In this document: positions 42,701 through 52,500 of the stretch, one piece after another
Position numbering within the stretch: position 1 is the stretch's first letter
Layout of the letters: every line of letters begins with the position of its first letter
Origin: AP-15 sp963787425
GTDB taxonomy: Bacteria; Pseudomonadota; Alphaproteobacteria; ATCC43930; CGMCC-115725
NCBI GenBank assembly: GCA_963787425.1
Contig: CAWBCV010000004.1
Coordinates: 496,001 to 560,000 of the forward strand
Direction of reading: 5' to 3'
Length of the DNA: 64,000 nucleotides
Program-made: the position numbers and the translations under genes
Notes under the pieces: generated by a model
What the model was told of the DNA's origin: nothing
The model's input: only the letters and a program-made list of their open reading frames with translations
The model's database searches: none

Positions 42701-44143
42701 TCAGGGTGCGTTGTCTGAGCACGGAGCCGGTGGTGCGGCCGGGTGGGGGCGCAAGAACACCGTGAAGACGGATCCGACCCCAGGCGTGCTCTCGACTTCG
42801 AGGAATCCGCGATGATGGTTGAGGATGTGCTTGACGATAGCCAAGCCGAGCCCGGTGCCGCCCATTTCGCGGGAGCGCGCCGTGTCGACCCGATAGAAGC
42901 GTTCGGTCAGCCGGGGCAAGTGCTCGCGCGCTATTCCCTCGCCTTGATCGCGCACGGCTACGCAGACCACCGCGTTCGGGGAACCGCTGCTTTCTCTGGC
43001 TGGCGGCAACCCAGCCGCCGCCCGAATCATGATTTCGGTTCCGGCGCGTCCGTACTTGATCGCATTGTCGATGAGGTTCTGGAAGACCTGCGCGAGTTCG
43101 TCGCGATCGCCGAGCACATCCGGGAGATCGGGCGGCGCCTCCAGCCGGATGCGCATGTCACGTTCGGCAGTGCGCAGCTCCAGGGTCTCGGCGATCTGGC
43201 GCAGCAACGGGCTCAGCTCGACCTGGTCTTTCGGCATCACATGTTCGTTCAACTCGATCCGGGACAGCGACATCAGGTCTTCGACGAGCCGGGCCATGCG
43301 GGAGGCTTGCCCGTGCATGATCGCGAGAAATCTCTCCCGAGCTTCCGCGTCCTCGCGCGCGGGTCCCCGCAACGTCTCGATAAAGCCGATCAAAGTTGCG
43401 AGCGGAGTACGCAGCTCGTGGCTCGCATTGGCGATGAAGTCGGCCCGCATCTGCTCGGCTCGCTTCAACTCTGTGATGTCGTGCAGGCTCAATACCGCGA
43501 CCGCGCCGTCGGGCGACGGATGGTCGATCCGGGCAAAACGTGCCCGGAGCTGACGCTCGACCGGAACCGTCAGGGAAAAATCGATTACCCGAGCTCTTTC
43601 GCCGCGCAAAACCGCATCCGCTGCAGCCAGCACCGCAGGGTTGCGCAACCCGGCAGCAAGATCCCGCGCTTCTGCGGTGATATTGATGAATGCCGCCGCC
43701 TGTGCATTGGCGCGGACGATCCGCCGCCGCTCGTCGATCAAGATCAGCGGGTCCGGCACCGCTGCGATGACCGCCTCTGCGGCCGCCAGCTTCTCGTCGG
43801 CGACAACGATGCGTTCGCGCCAGAGCCGGGCGAGCCGGGCAACCGAGAGCCAGATCTCGCGCGCCACCGGAGCGAGCCTGCGAGCCACGTCTCGCGCGAC
43901 AATTTCAGTATTCCCGTCTAGGCCAAAGCTGTCGACAGAATCGCGCACTATGGCGAGGTCGGCTACCGAGCGGCCGACGATAAGCACGATTGATACCCAT
44001 AGGACGACGAATGAAATCACTGCCGCGAGGACCGGAAGCAGACCCCATCCGGCGAGCGCACCAAGCACGATCAGGCTCGGAGCAGAGAGGGCAGACGCCA
44101 CCGCCGCGATGCGATGGAGGCTCCGCGGCCGCCCTGCGATCAC
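42701..44143 (-). CDS. phoR: Phosphate regulon sensor histidine kinase PhoR
   Basis: About 480 residues. Two N-terminal membrane helices (SLIVLGALAGWGLLPVLAAV; VLWVSIVLIVGRSVADLAIV) are followed by a PAS domain (IAAVPDPLILIDERRRIVRA), the phospho-acceptor box FIANASHELRTPLATLIGFI, an N box (VFQNLIDNAIKYG), G1 (VRDQGEGIAREHL), F and G2 (GGTGLGLAIVKHIL). The GTG at 44143 follows GAGGGGCCGCAGAGA; the frame stays open into maeB, so no ATG start is available. It senses Pst/PhoU status and phosphorylates PhoB. It is transcribed towards pstS, probably from the maeB side. Confidence 0.9.
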   Translation of the reverse strand: MIAGRPRSLHRIAAVASALSAPSLIVLGALAGWGLLPVLAAVISFVVLWVSIVLIVGRSVADLAIVRDSVDSFGLDGNTEIVARDVARRLAPVAREIWLSVARLARLWRERIVVADEKLAAAEAVIAAVPDPLILIDERRRIVRANAQAAAFINITAEARDLAAGLRNPAVLAAADAVLRGERARVIDFSLTVPVERQLRARFARIDHPSPDGAVAVLSLHDITELKRAEQMRADFIANASHELRTPLATLIGFIETLRGPAREDAEARERFLAIMHGQASRMARLVEDLMSLSRIELNEHVMPKDQVELSPLLRQIAETLELRTAERDMRIRLEAPPDLPDVLGDRDELAQVFQNLIDNAIKYGRAGTEIMIRAAAGLPPARESSGSPNAVVCVAVRDQGEGIAREHLPRLTERFYRVDTARSREMGGTGLGLAIVKHILNHHRGFLEVESTPGVGSVFTVFLRPHPAAPPAPCSDNAP

Positions 44144-44189
44144 TCTCTGCGGCCCCTCGCGCCTCGGCGGCCGTACGCCGATTTCGCGA

Positions 44190-46457
44190 TCAGCGGATCG
44201 CGTCGTGCGCCGAGAGGGCGGCGAGGTTGACGAGGTCCGACACCGTCGCCCCCATATTTGCGATCTGGACCGGACGCGACAGCCCGAGTAAAAGCGGGCC
44301 GACAGCCGTGCCTCCGCCGAGCTCGGGTAGCAGCTTTGCCGCAATATTTGCGCTGTGCAGCTCGGGCATCACGAGAATATTGGCTGGGCCGCCCAGCCGG
44401 CAAAATGGATAAAGCTGGCGCATCAGGCGCTCGTTGAGGGCGACGTCGGCGCTCATCTCGCCGTCGTATTCGAACCCGACGCCGTGCCGGTCGAGCAGCG
44501 CCACGGCGTCGCGTACGCGCTGGCCGTCCTTGCCCATCGGATTGCCGAAATTCGAATACGACAGCAGAGCCACGCGCGGGACAAGCCCGAGCTCGTGTGC
44601 TTTGGCCGCCGTTTGTACGGCAATGTCAGCTAGCTGTGCCGAGCTCGGCACCTCATGGACGAGTGTGTCGGCGAGCAGAACGGTGCGCTCGCGCGCGAGC
44701 AGCACCGTTAGGCCAAACAGCACAGAACCGGGCTGGACCGCGATGACCCGCGAAATCTCGTCGAGCGCATCGAAGGAGTTGCGCGTAACCCCTGTCACCA
44801 TCGCGTCGGCATCGCCGCAGGCGACCATACAGGCGGCGAAAACATTGCGGTCCTGGTTCACCAGCCGTTGGCAGTCGCGGTACAGCATTCCCTGGCGCTG
44901 CCGGCGGGCATAGAGAAAGTCGGTGTACCGCTTGTTGTGGTGCGACAGCCTCGCATTGTGAAACTCGAGACCCTGCGGCGAGGTCAAACCCATGGCGGCC
45001 ATTGTCGATTTGATCCGTTCCTCGCGTCCCACCAGCACCGGAGTGCCATAACCGCTTTCAACGAACAGCAGTGCGGCGCGGATCGTCTTCTCCTCTTCGC
45101 CCTCCGCGAAGACGACGCGCCTCGGCGCGGCGCGCACGCGCTCGAAGATCAGCTCGAGCCCCGCGGCGGTCGGGTCCAGGCGCCCGCGCAGGCTGCGCTT
45201 GTAGGCGCCCATATCGACGATCGGCTTGCGTGCGACACCGGACTCCATTGCCGCCTGGGCGACCGCCGACGGCACCGCCCAGATTAGCCGCGGATCGAAT
45301 GGCGCCGGAATGATGTAGTCGGGACCATAAAGCAGGCGCTCGCCGGAATAGGCGGCGGCAACTTCGTCGGGTACGTCCTCGCGCGCGAGGCTGGCCAGCG
45401 CTTCGGCCGCCGCAATCTTCATCGCATCATTGATCGTCGAGGCGCGGACATCGAGGGCGCCGCGAAAAATGTAAGGAAACCCCAAAACGTTGTTGACCTG
45501 GTTGGGGTAATCGGACCGCCCGGTGGCGATGATCGCGTCGGACCTTACGGCGCGCACTTCCTCTGGGGTGATCTCCGGATCGGGGTTGGCCATCGCGAAG
45601 ATGATCGGCTTTTCCGCCATCGAACGGACCATCGGCTGGTCCACCGCTCCTTTTGCTGAGAGGCCGAAGAAGGCGTCGGCTCCCTCGATCGCTTCGGCGA
45701 GAGTGCGTGCCTTCGTCTCGGCCGCATGCGCCGACTTCCATTGGTTCATGCCTTCCGTGCGACCGTGGTAGATTACTCCTCTCGTGTCGCACAGCACGAC
45801 ATTGTCCGGCGGCAATCCCATCGTCTTCAGCAGCTCGACGCAGGCGATCGAGGCGGCGCCGGCGCCGTTTACCACCATACTCATCGTATGGAGCTCGCGG
45901 CCGGTGAGGTGCAGGGCGTTAATCAAGCCGGCCGCGGCGATGATCGCTGTGCCGTGCTGGTCGTCGTGAAACACCGGAATATCGAGGAGCTCGCGCAGCC
46001 GCTCTTCGATAATGAAGCATTCCGGCGCCTTGATGTCCTCGAGATTGATGCCGCCGAAGGCCGGGTGCAGAAAGCGCACGCAATTGACGAACTCGTCAAC
46101 CTCGCGGGTATCGATTTCGAGATCGATCGCATCGATATCGGCAAAGCGCTTGAACAATGCGCATTTGCCTTCCATGACCGGCTTCGCCGCGAGCGCGCCG
46201 AGATCGCCGAGCCCCAAGACCGCGGTGCCGTTCGAGATCACCGCGACGAAATTGCCCTTCGAAGTGTAATCGAAGGCGGTGCCGGGATGCCGTTGGATGT
46301 GCAAGCACGGGAACGCGACACCGGGGGAATAGGCGAGCGTCAGATCTCGCTGCGTTGTCAATGGTTTGGTCGGTGCAATCGACAGCTTTCCCGGACGGCC
46401 GCCGGCGTGGAACTGCAGGGCCTCCTCCTCGCTTGCGCCAATGATGCCGGTGTCCAT
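44190..46457 (-). CDS. maeB: NADP-dependent malic enzyme with phosphotransacetylase-like domain (MaeB)
   Basis: 755-residue MaeB converts malate to pyruvate, CO2 and NADPH. The N-terminal malic domain has YSPGVAFPCLHIQ (malate site Tyr), DDQHGTAIIAAAGLINAL (metal-ligand Asp pair) and VVNGAGAASIACVELLKTMG (dinucleotide fold). The C-terminal ~330 residues form the phosphotransacetylase-like regulatory domain (RVVFAEGEEEKTIRAALLFV; GTAVGPLLLGLSRPVQI). Length and fusion are typical for proteobacteria. It lies 47 bases upstream of phoR, same strand. Confidence 0.93.
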   Translation of the reverse strand: MDTGIIGASEEEALQFHAGGRPGKLSIAPTKPLTTQRDLTLAYSPGVAFPCLHIQRHPGTAFDYTSKGNFVAVISNGTAVLGLGDLGALAAKPVMEGKCALFKRFADIDAIDLEIDTREVDEFVNCVRFLHPAFGGINLEDIKAPECFIIEERLRELLDIPVFHDDQHGTAIIAAAGLINALHLTGRELHTMSMVVNGAGAASIACVELLKTMGLPPDNVVLCDTRGVIYHGRTEGMNQWKSAHAAETKARTLAEAIEGADAFFGLSAKGAVDQPMVRSMAEKPIIFAMANPDPEITPEEVRAVRSDAIIATGRSDYPNQVNNVLGFPYIFRGALDVRASTINDAMKIAAAEALASLAREDVPDEVAAAYSGERLLYGPDYIIPAPFDPRLIWAVPSAVAQAAMESGVARKPIVDMGAYKRSLRGRLDPTAAGLELIFERVRAAPRRVVFAEGEEEKTIRAALLFVESGYGTPVLVGREERIKSTMAAMGLTSPQGLEFHNARLSHHNKRYTDFLYARRQRQGMLYRDCQRLVNQDRNVFAACMVACGDADAMVTGVTRNSFDALDEISRVIAVQPGSVLFGLTVLLARERTVLLADTLVHEVPSSAQLADIAVQTAAKAHELGLVPRVALLSYSNFGNPMGKDGQRVRDAVALLDRHGVGFEYDGEMSADVALNERLMRQLYPFCRLGGPANILVMPELHSANIAAKLLPELGGGTAVGPLLLGLSRPVQIANMGATVSDLVNLAALSAHDAIR

Positions 46458-46689
46458 GCCTTTGGACGCTCCTCGTCAATGAGGCCCGGCTTGCGCCGTC
46501 CGCCTCTCGCCGCGCATCACTCTAGAGACCGCCTCATGTGCCGTCAAAGCCGCGCTGGGAGATGGTTGACAGTCCGAGCCGCGGACCTATATTGCGCGGC
46601 TCGCGGACGGGGTTCGCCCGGTCCGGTCGGACGTGCGTGCCATCGCCAGTTGCGTCGGGTACGGTAGGTAGGTTGTATTGGCGGGTATC

Positions 46690-47052
46690 ATGTTCGCAGT
46701 CATCCGCACCGGCGGCAAACAGTACAAGGTCGCCAAGGACGAGGTCATCTCGGTCGAACGGCTCGTCGCCGAGCCTGGCAGCGTCATCGAGCTCGGCGAG
46801 GTGCTGATGATCGGCGAAGGGGCCGAGGTCGCGACCGGAACCCCGCTTCTCGACGGTGCGTCCGTCAGCGCCACCGTTGTCGAGCAGACGCGGGCGGCCA
46901 AGATCATCGTCTTCAAGAAGAAGCGGCGGCACAATTACCGCCGTAAAAACGGGCATCGCCAGCAGCAGACCGTTTTGCGCATCACCGATATCAGAAGCAC
47001 GAACGGCGTGGCGGGGTTGGAGCCCGACCAAGGAGCAGCAGATGGCACATAA
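46690..47052 (+). CDS. rplU: 50S ribosomal protein L21
   Basis: 120-residue L21, binds 23S rRNA domain VI. MFAVIRTGGKQYKVAKDEVI is the universal N-terminus; KIIVFKKKRRHNYRRKNGHR with QQQTVLRI is the rRNA-binding C-terminal part. A short tail beyond residue 103 (STNGVAGLEPDQGAADGT) is an extension seen in some alphaproteobacteria. The ATG at 46690 is chosen for the MFAVI start. Its last 11 bases overlap rpmA. Confidence 0.95.
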   Translation: MFAVIRTGGKQYKVAKDEVISVERLVAEPGSVIELGEVLMIGEGAEVATGTPLLDGASVSATVVEQTRAAKIIVFKKKRRHNYRRKNGHRQQQTVLRITDIRSTNGVAGLEPDQGAADGT

Positions 47053-47323
47053 GAAAGCGGGCGGTTCGTCGCGCAACGGGCGCGACAGCGCCGGCCGGCG
47101 GCTTGGCGTCAAGAAATTCGGCGGCGAGACCGTCATTCCCGGCCACATCATCGTGCGGCAGCGCGGCACCAAATTCCACCCGGGCGCGCATGTCGGGATC
47201 GGCCGCGATCACACGCTGTTCGCGACTTCAGAAGGCGCGGTCAAATTTCACACCGGATTGGCCGGACGGACCTATGTTTCGGTGGTGCCTCCCGCGGCGT
47301 CGACGGCCGAGGCCGGCGAATAG
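47042..47323 (+). CDS. rpmA: 50S ribosomal protein L27
   Basis: 93-residue L27 located at the peptidyl-transferase centre. MAHKKAGGSSRNGRDSAGRR, LGVKKFGGETVIPGHIIVRQ and RGTKFHPGAHVGIGRDHTLF are the family blocks. The N-terminus begins MAHKKAGG directly, without the cleaved extension found in Firmicutes. It overlaps the end of rplU by 11 bases, implying translational coupling. A terminator hairpin follows. Confidence 0.95.
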   Translation: MAHKKAGGSSRNGRDSAGRRLGVKKFGGETVIPGHIIVRQRGTKFHPGAHVGIGRDHTLFATSEGAVKFHTGLAGRTYVSVVPPAASTAEAGE

Positions 47324-47348
47324 CCGTTCCTCAAGACGGCCAGGAGCC

Positions 47349-47377
47349 AAGGGGAGCGGCCCGGCTGCTCCCCTTTT
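47349..47377 (+). terminator. Rho-independent terminator after rpmA
   Basis: A perfect 9-bp stem AAGGGGAGC / GCTCCCCTT with a 9-base loop, followed by TTTT. It lies 25 bases after rpmA and 13 before obgE, so it may be partial, separating high ribosomal-protein expression from obgE. Confidence 0.8.
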
Positions 47378-47389
47378 CAGTTCGCGCAG

Positions 47390-48439
47390 ATGCAATTCCT
47401 CGATCAATGCAAGATTTACTTGAAGAGCGGTGACGGCGGGCGCGGCGCGATGAGCTTTCGCCGCGAGAAGTTTATCGAGTTCGGCGGCCCCAACGGCGGC
47501 GATGGCGGCAAAGGAGGGGACATCGTCTTTGTCGCGGCCGACAACCTGAACACCTTGATCGATTACCGGTATCGGCAGCATTTTCGGGCGCAAAACGGCC
47601 GCCCCGGCGCCGGACGCGAACGCACCGGCGCGAACGGCGAGGATCTCGTCTTGCGCGTTTCGGTCGGGACCCAGGTGATGGACGAGGACAACCGCATGGT
47701 TCTCGCCGACCTTACCCGACCCGGGCAGAAGCTTGTCTTTCTGAAGGGTGGCGACGGCGGTTTTGGGAATGCGCACTACAAGAGCTCGACCAATCGCGCG
47801 CCGCGTCGTGCCGATCCCGGTTGGCCAGGCCGCGAGGCCTGGGTCTGGCTGCGCTTGAAGCTTATCGCCGATGCCGGTCTCGTCGGCCTCCCCAACGCCG
47901 GCAAATCGACCTTCCTCGCGGCGGTTACGCATGCCCGTCCCAAAATTGCCGACTACCCTTTTACGACCCTACGACCGCAGCTCGGCGTTGTTCGGCTGCA
48001 CGATGAGGAATTTGTCTTGGCCGACCTCCCCGGGCTGATCGAGGGAGCAAGCGAGGGCGCCGGAATTGGCACCCGTTTCCTCGGCCATGTCGAGCGCTGC
48101 GCCGTCGTTCTTCACCTGGTCGACGGCACTCTCAACGATGTCGCCGACACCTACCGGACAATTCGCAAAGAATTGGCCCAATATGGTCACGGCCTCGCCG
48201 AAAAACCGGAGATCGTTGGCCTAAACAAGATCGATGCGCTCGATGCCGAGGCCATCACCGCAAAATGCCGCGAGTTGCGCCAAGTCGCCCGCCCCGACAC
48301 CAAAGTCAACCCGCTGTCCGGAGTGACCGGCGCTGGTGTCACGGAGTTGCTGAGGGCGGTGCTCACCATCCTCGCCGCAGGGCGGGTGGAAGAGAATGAA
48401 GCCGGGGCGGAGGCGACCTCTCTCGTTCAATCCTCATGA
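47390..48439 (+). CDS. obgE: GTPase ObgE/CgtA
   Basis: 349-residue ribosome-assembly and stringent-response GTPase. The glycine-rich Obg fold is at the N-terminus (GDGGRGAMSFRREKFIEFGG; NGGDGGKGGDIVFVAADNL). The G domain has G1 LVGLPNAGKSTFLAAV, G2 KIADYPFTTLRPQLGVV, G3 LADLPGLIEGASEGAGIG, G4 NKIDAL and a late SGVTGAGV (G5). The C-terminal OCT tail is short. The stop overlaps the proB start (ATGA). The rplU-rpmA-obgE-proBA order is common. Confidence 0.95.
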   Translation: MQFLDQCKIYLKSGDGGRGAMSFRREKFIEFGGPNGGDGGKGGDIVFVAADNLNTLIDYRYRQHFRAQNGRPGAGRERTGANGEDLVLRVSVGTQVMDEDNRMVLADLTRPGQKLVFLKGGDGGFGNAHYKSSTNRAPRRADPGWPGREAWVWLRLKLIADAGLVGLPNAGKSTFLAAVTHARPKIADYPFTTLRPQLGVVRLHDEEFVLADLPGLIEGASEGAGIGTRFLGHVERCAVVLHLVDGTLNDVADTYRTIRKELAQYGHGLAEKPEIVGLNKIDALDAEAITAKCRELRQVARPDTKVNPLSGVTGAGVTELLRAVLTILAAGRVEENEAGAEATSLVQSS

Positions 48440-49604
48440 GCGCAGGGACGCACGATATCGCTTCCCGCCCTGCGCTGGCGCTCGCCGCGGCGCGGCGGCT
48501 CGTCGTGAAGATCGGGTCTGCGCTGTTGGCGGCCGAAGACGGCGAGGTGCGCCGGCCATGGCTAGCGGCCCTCGCCGATGACGTCGCGCGCTGTCGCTCG
48601 CGTGGGCAGGAAGTGATCCTCGTGTCCTCCGGGGCCATTGCGGTGGGACGGCGACATCTCGGACTTGTCGGACGGCGGCTGAGGCTAGAGGAACAGCAGG
48701 CCGCCGCAGCCACCGGGCAGATCCGTCTCGCGCACGCTTACCAGGAGGCGTTGGCCCGGCACGGCATCACCGTTGCGCAGATCCTGCTGACCCCGGACGA
48801 TACGGAGGAAAGGCGTCGCCATCTGAACGCGCGCGCGACCTTTGGGCAGCTGCTGGCGCTCGGCGCGGTTCCGGTCGTCAACGAGAACGACACGATCGCC
48901 ACCGCCGAGATCCGCTTCGGCGACAACGACCGGCTGGCCGCAAGAGTCGCACAGATGACGAGCGCCGATATGCTCGTGCTGCTGTCGGATATCGACGGGC
49001 TCTACACAGCCGACCCGCGCATTGACCCGAACGCCCGGCATATTCCGATTGTGCGCGAGGTCGGGGCCCGACATCGAGGCGATGGCCGGCGAGGCGCCGC
49101 CCGGCTACAGCTCGGGCGGCATGGTCACGAAAATCGCCGCTGCCCGCATCGCGATGGGTGCCGGCTGCAGCATGCTGATCGCCAAAGGAAAAACCGCCGG
49201 ATCCGCGCCGGGGCCGCTCGCCGCGATCGAGGCGGGGGAGAGGGCGACCTTGTTTCTGCCTCGGAGCGAGCCGCGCTCGGCGCGCAAGGCATGGATTGCC
49301 GGAGCGGTCAATCCATCCGGTGCAGTGATCGTCGATGACGGCGCGGCCCGGGCGTTGCACCGAGGCACCAGCCTGCTGCCGGCTGGGGTGATCGCGGTCG
49401 AGGGCGTCTTCGAGCGAGGCGATGCGGTCCTTATCCGCACCCGGTCCGGGGCCGAGGCCGGCCGCGGCCTCTCGGCTTACTCTAGCGCCGATATCCGGCG
49501 CATCGCCGGCCACAAGAGTGGTGAAATCGTCGAGATCCTCGGGTACCGTGGCCGCGATGAGATTATTCATCGCGACGATCTGGTGGTGACCGAACCCCCG
49601 ATGA
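48436..49604 (+). CDS. proB: Glutamate 5-kinase (frameshifted)
   Basis: ProB phosphorylates glutamate in the first step of proline synthesis. The kinase domain reads LVVKIGSALL, VILVSSGAIAVGRRHLGL, PVVNENDTIATAEIRFGDND and LSDIDGLYTADPR. After VREVG, near 49065, one extra G in a G run shifts the frame; the next frame gives PDIEAMAGEAPPGYSSGGMV, TKIAAARIAMGAGC and the C-terminal PUA domain (AGVIAVEGVFERGDAVLI). The stop is hidden by a CCCCC run at 49594-49599; with one C fewer, TGA overlaps the proA start (ATGA). Probably an intact gene with base errors. Confidence 0.88.
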
Positions 49605-50904
49605 AAACCGAGACGCTTGTCCGCGACCCGATGACGAGATCGGCCTCGGGTCTGAATGCTCAAATGGCCGAAATCGGGCGTGCGTGCCCGAGAGGCTGCC
49701 GTTGCGCTCAGCCTTTCTCCCGCCGCTTCCAAGATTGCGGCGTTGCACAACGCTGCGGAGGCGGTCAGAGCCCGCGAAGCGGACATCCTCGCCGCCAATG
49801 CCCGCGACCTCGCCGAAGTCGGGGCGCAGGGCTTGTCCCCCGCGTTGCGGGATCGGCTGGCCCTCGACCCGAAACGCGTCGAGGCGATCGCCGCTGGACT
49901 GGAAACCGTTGCCGCGCTGCCCGACCCGGTCGGCCGTGTCCTAGCCGAATGGACCCGCCCAAACGGGCTTCACATCCAGCGCGTTGCGGTGCCGCTCGGT
50001 GTCATCGGCATCATTTACGAGAGCCGCCCGAACGTCACTGCCGACGCCGGCGGGCTCGCGCTCAAATCGGGCAATGCGGCAATCCTGCGCGGCGGGTCCG
50101 AAAGCTTTCACTCCTCGCGGGCGCTGGTGGCGGCGCTGGCCGAAGGTTTGCGTTCCGCCGGGCTGCCGGAAGCAGCCATCCAGCTGGTGCCGACCCGCGA
50201 CCGCGCAGCCGTCGGGCTGATGCTGGCGATGAGCGGCGTAATCGACATCATCGTGCCGCGCGGCGGGCCGTCGCTGATCGAGCGGGTGCAGCGCGAGAGC
50301 CGCATCCCGGTCATCGCGCATCTCGAAGGGCTTGTGCCACACCTATGTCGACGCCGCCGCCGACCCGCAGAAGGCGCGCAAGATCGTGCTCAACGCCAAG
50401 ATGCGGCGGGTATCGATCTGCGGCGCCACCGAGACCCTGCTGGTCGACCGCGCCGTCGCGAAAGCGCAGCTTCCCGCGATCCTCGCCGATCTGCGCGCCG
50501 CCGGCTGCGAGCTGCGCGGCGACCCGGAGGTTCTGGCGATCGATCCAGGATTGGCGCTGGCGAGCGAAGCGGATTGGCGCACCGAATATCTCGACGCGAT
50601 CCTCGCGGTTCGCATCGTCGACGGCGTCGACGGCGCGATCGAGCATATCGACCGCTATGGCTCGCATCATACCGACGCGATCGTCACCGAGGACGAAGCG
50701 GCCGCGGAGCGCTTCCTGCGCGAGGTCGACAGCGCGATCGTGCTGGTCAACGCCTCGACCCAATTCGCCGACGGCGGCGAGTTCGGCATGGGCGCCGAGA
50801 TCGGCATCTCGACCCAGCGCTTGCCGCCGCGCGGGCCGGTCGGCGCCGAGCAGCTGACGACCTACAAATATCTGGTGCGCGGCACCGGGCAGGTGCGCCG
50901 CTGA
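49601..50904 (+). CDS. proA: Glutamate-5-semialdehyde dehydrogenase (two frameshifts)
   Basis: ProA reduces glutamyl phosphate in the second step of proline synthesis. The ATG at 49601 or 49631 opens MTRSASGLNAQMAEIG; a one-base slip near 49675 then gives ALSLSPAASKIAALHNAAEA, VPLGVIGIIYESRPNVTADA, KSGNAAILRGGSESFHSSRA and DIIVPRGGPSLIERVQ. A second slip near 50335 leads to CHTYVDAAADPQKARKIVLN (active-site Cys), YGSHHTDAIVTEDEAAAERF and GMGAEIGISTQRLPPRGPVG. The three segments together give the family length of about 430. A functional gene is expected. Confidence 0.88.
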
Positions 50905-50930
50905 CCGCAATCAGTCGGAAGCCGCGGCCC

Positions 50931-51540
50931 GTGTCCGGACCGGCATCGCCGCATCGGGCTGCTGGGCGGCTCGTTCAACCCGGCGCATGGCGGCCATCTG
51001 CACATCAGCCTGCTGGCGCTGCAAGCGTCCTCGATCTCGACGAGATGTGGTGGCTGGTCTCGCCGCAGAACCCGCTGAAGCCGGCCGAAGGCATGGCCCC
51101 GTTCGCGGCCCGGCTCGAGGGGGCTCGCCGGATTGCCGAAGCCGACCGCCGCATCCTCGTCACCGATCTCGAAAGCCGGCTGGGACGCTTCGCGCTACAC
51201 CGCCGACACCTTGAGCGCGCTGCGTCGCCGCTTCCCGCGGCTGCGTTTCGTCTGGCTGATGGGCGGCGACAATCTCGTCCAGATCCGCGAATGGGGGCGC
51301 TGGCCCGAGATCTTTCGGACCGTGCCCGATTGCCGTGTTCGACCGCCCTTCCTATTCTCTGAAGGCGCTCTCCGGAGCGGCTGCGAAGCGGTTTGCCCGA
51401 CATCGTGTTGCGGCTTCGGCGGGCGCCGTCTGGCTGAAATGGCACCGCCGGCCTGGGCGTTTTTCCACACCCGCCTCGATGACCGCTCGGCGACCCGGAT
51501 CCGGTCGGAGCGAAACCAGACCCCATCGAATAGACTTGCG
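50931..51540 (+). CDS. nadD: Nicotinate-nucleotide adenylyltransferase (frameshifted)
   Basis: NadD adenylates nicotinate mononucleotide in NAD synthesis. The nucleotide-binding motif is IGLLGGSFNPAHGGHLHISL. After a slip near 51028 comes LDLDEMWWLVSPQNPLKPAE and EADRRILVTDLESRLG; another slip near 51183 gives RYTADTLSALRRRFPRLRFV and WLMGGDNLVQIREWGRW, and a further one near 51338 AVFDRPSYSLKAL. No ATG lies in frame upstream; a GTG at 50931 one frame off is the likely start. The end is uncertain. At least three indels are needed to restore it. Confidence 0.75.
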
Positions 51541-51555
51541 GAGCAAAAACCCGAA

Positions 51556-51945
51556 TTGTCGACCATAGCCGCCCTGTTACCCCGCACCAAACCGATAGAA
51601 CCTGCGCCCGACGATCCTCGATCTCATCGTACAGACCTCGAGGACGGCAAAGCCGAGGAGATCGTCACGATCGATCTGGCCGGCAAGACGACGATCGCCG
51701 ACCACATGGTGATTGCCAGCGGCCGCTCGACGCGTCAGGTAGCGGCGCTGACCGAGCACCTCGAAGAGGTCCTGTCCCGCCGCACCCGCATTTCGATCGA
51801 GGGCAAGGCGCAGGGCGATTGGGTGCTGATCGACGCCGGCGACGTCATCGTGCACCTGTTCCGGCCCGAAATCCGCAGCTACTACAATCTCGAAAAGATG
51901 TGGGGCGGAGCCTTGCCCGACGGCGAAGCCGCTGCGGCTGTAACC
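51556..51945 (+). CDS. rsfS: Ribosome silencing factor RsfS (frameshifted)
   Basis: RsfS binds L14 and blocks subunit joining in starved cells. A TTG at 51556 begins LSTIAALLPRT; then LRPTILDLIVQT lies one frame over, and after a missing C near 51636 the family core continues: EDGKAEEIVTIDLAGKTTIA, DHMVIASGRSTRQVAALTEH, GDWVLIDAGDVIVHLFRPEI and RSYYNLEKMWGG. The stop is unclear; a TAA at 51941 becomes available one frame over. It lies between nadD and rlmH as in most alphaproteobacteria. Confidence 0.8.
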
Positions 51946-51951
51946 GGGCGG

Positions 51952-52418
51952 GCGTCCGATCCGTCTTCGCCTTCTCGCCATCGGCAGGCTGCGCAGCGGC
52001 CCATTCAGGGACCTGCAGGCGCTCTATGCCGGCAGGATCGTGCCGCCGCCGGCGATCGTCGAGCTCGAGGAGCGGCGCTGCCTTCCGCCCGAACAACTGA
52101 AGGCGCGCGAGGCCGAATTGATCCTCGGCGCACTGCCGGCGCGAGCCCCGTTCATCGCGCTCGACGAGCGGGGGCGCCCGTGGTCGAGCCGCGCGTTGGC
52201 CGAACGAATCGCCGCCTGGCGTGACCAGGGTCGGTCCGAGCTCGTCTTCGCGATCGGCGGCGCCGATGGTCTCGACGGCGAGAGTTCTCGACCGCGCGGA
52301 GGTGATCCTCGCGCTCGGCTCGATGACCTGGCCGCATCTGCTGGTCCGCGGCATGCTGCTGGAACAGCTCTACCGCGCACAGCAGATACTCGCCGGCCAT
52401 CCTTATCACCGGGAATAA
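51952..52418 (+). CDS. rlmH: 23S rRNA pseudouridine-1915 N3-methyltransferase RlmH (frameshifted)
   Basis: RlmH is a SPOUT methyltransferase acting on 70S ribosomes. Reading in its frame gives RLRLLAIGRLRSGPFRDLQA, PAIVELEERRCLPPEQLKAR and LVFAIGGADGLDG; after a slip near 52280 it ends VILALGSMTWPHLLVRGMLL, EQLYRAQQILAGHPYHRE-stop, the universal C-terminus with the SAM-binding GSMTWPH. The start codon cannot be fixed; no ATG/GTG is in frame near 51950, suggesting another base error. About 155 residues after correction. Confidence 0.82.
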
Positions 52419-52500
52419 GACGGCAAGGCTGGGAACGCTAACTGCTCCGGCTCGGTTTCGCGTATACCGATAAACCCATTCCGGCCGAGGCTGCTCCGAG

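Noticed and set aside
42743..43921. 392-codon open frame opposite phoR
   Set aside because: Lies entirely antisense to the conserved kinase; no family resemblance.
45726..46667. 313-codon open frame opposite maeB
   Set aside because: Antisense shadow of maeB with no recognisable domain.
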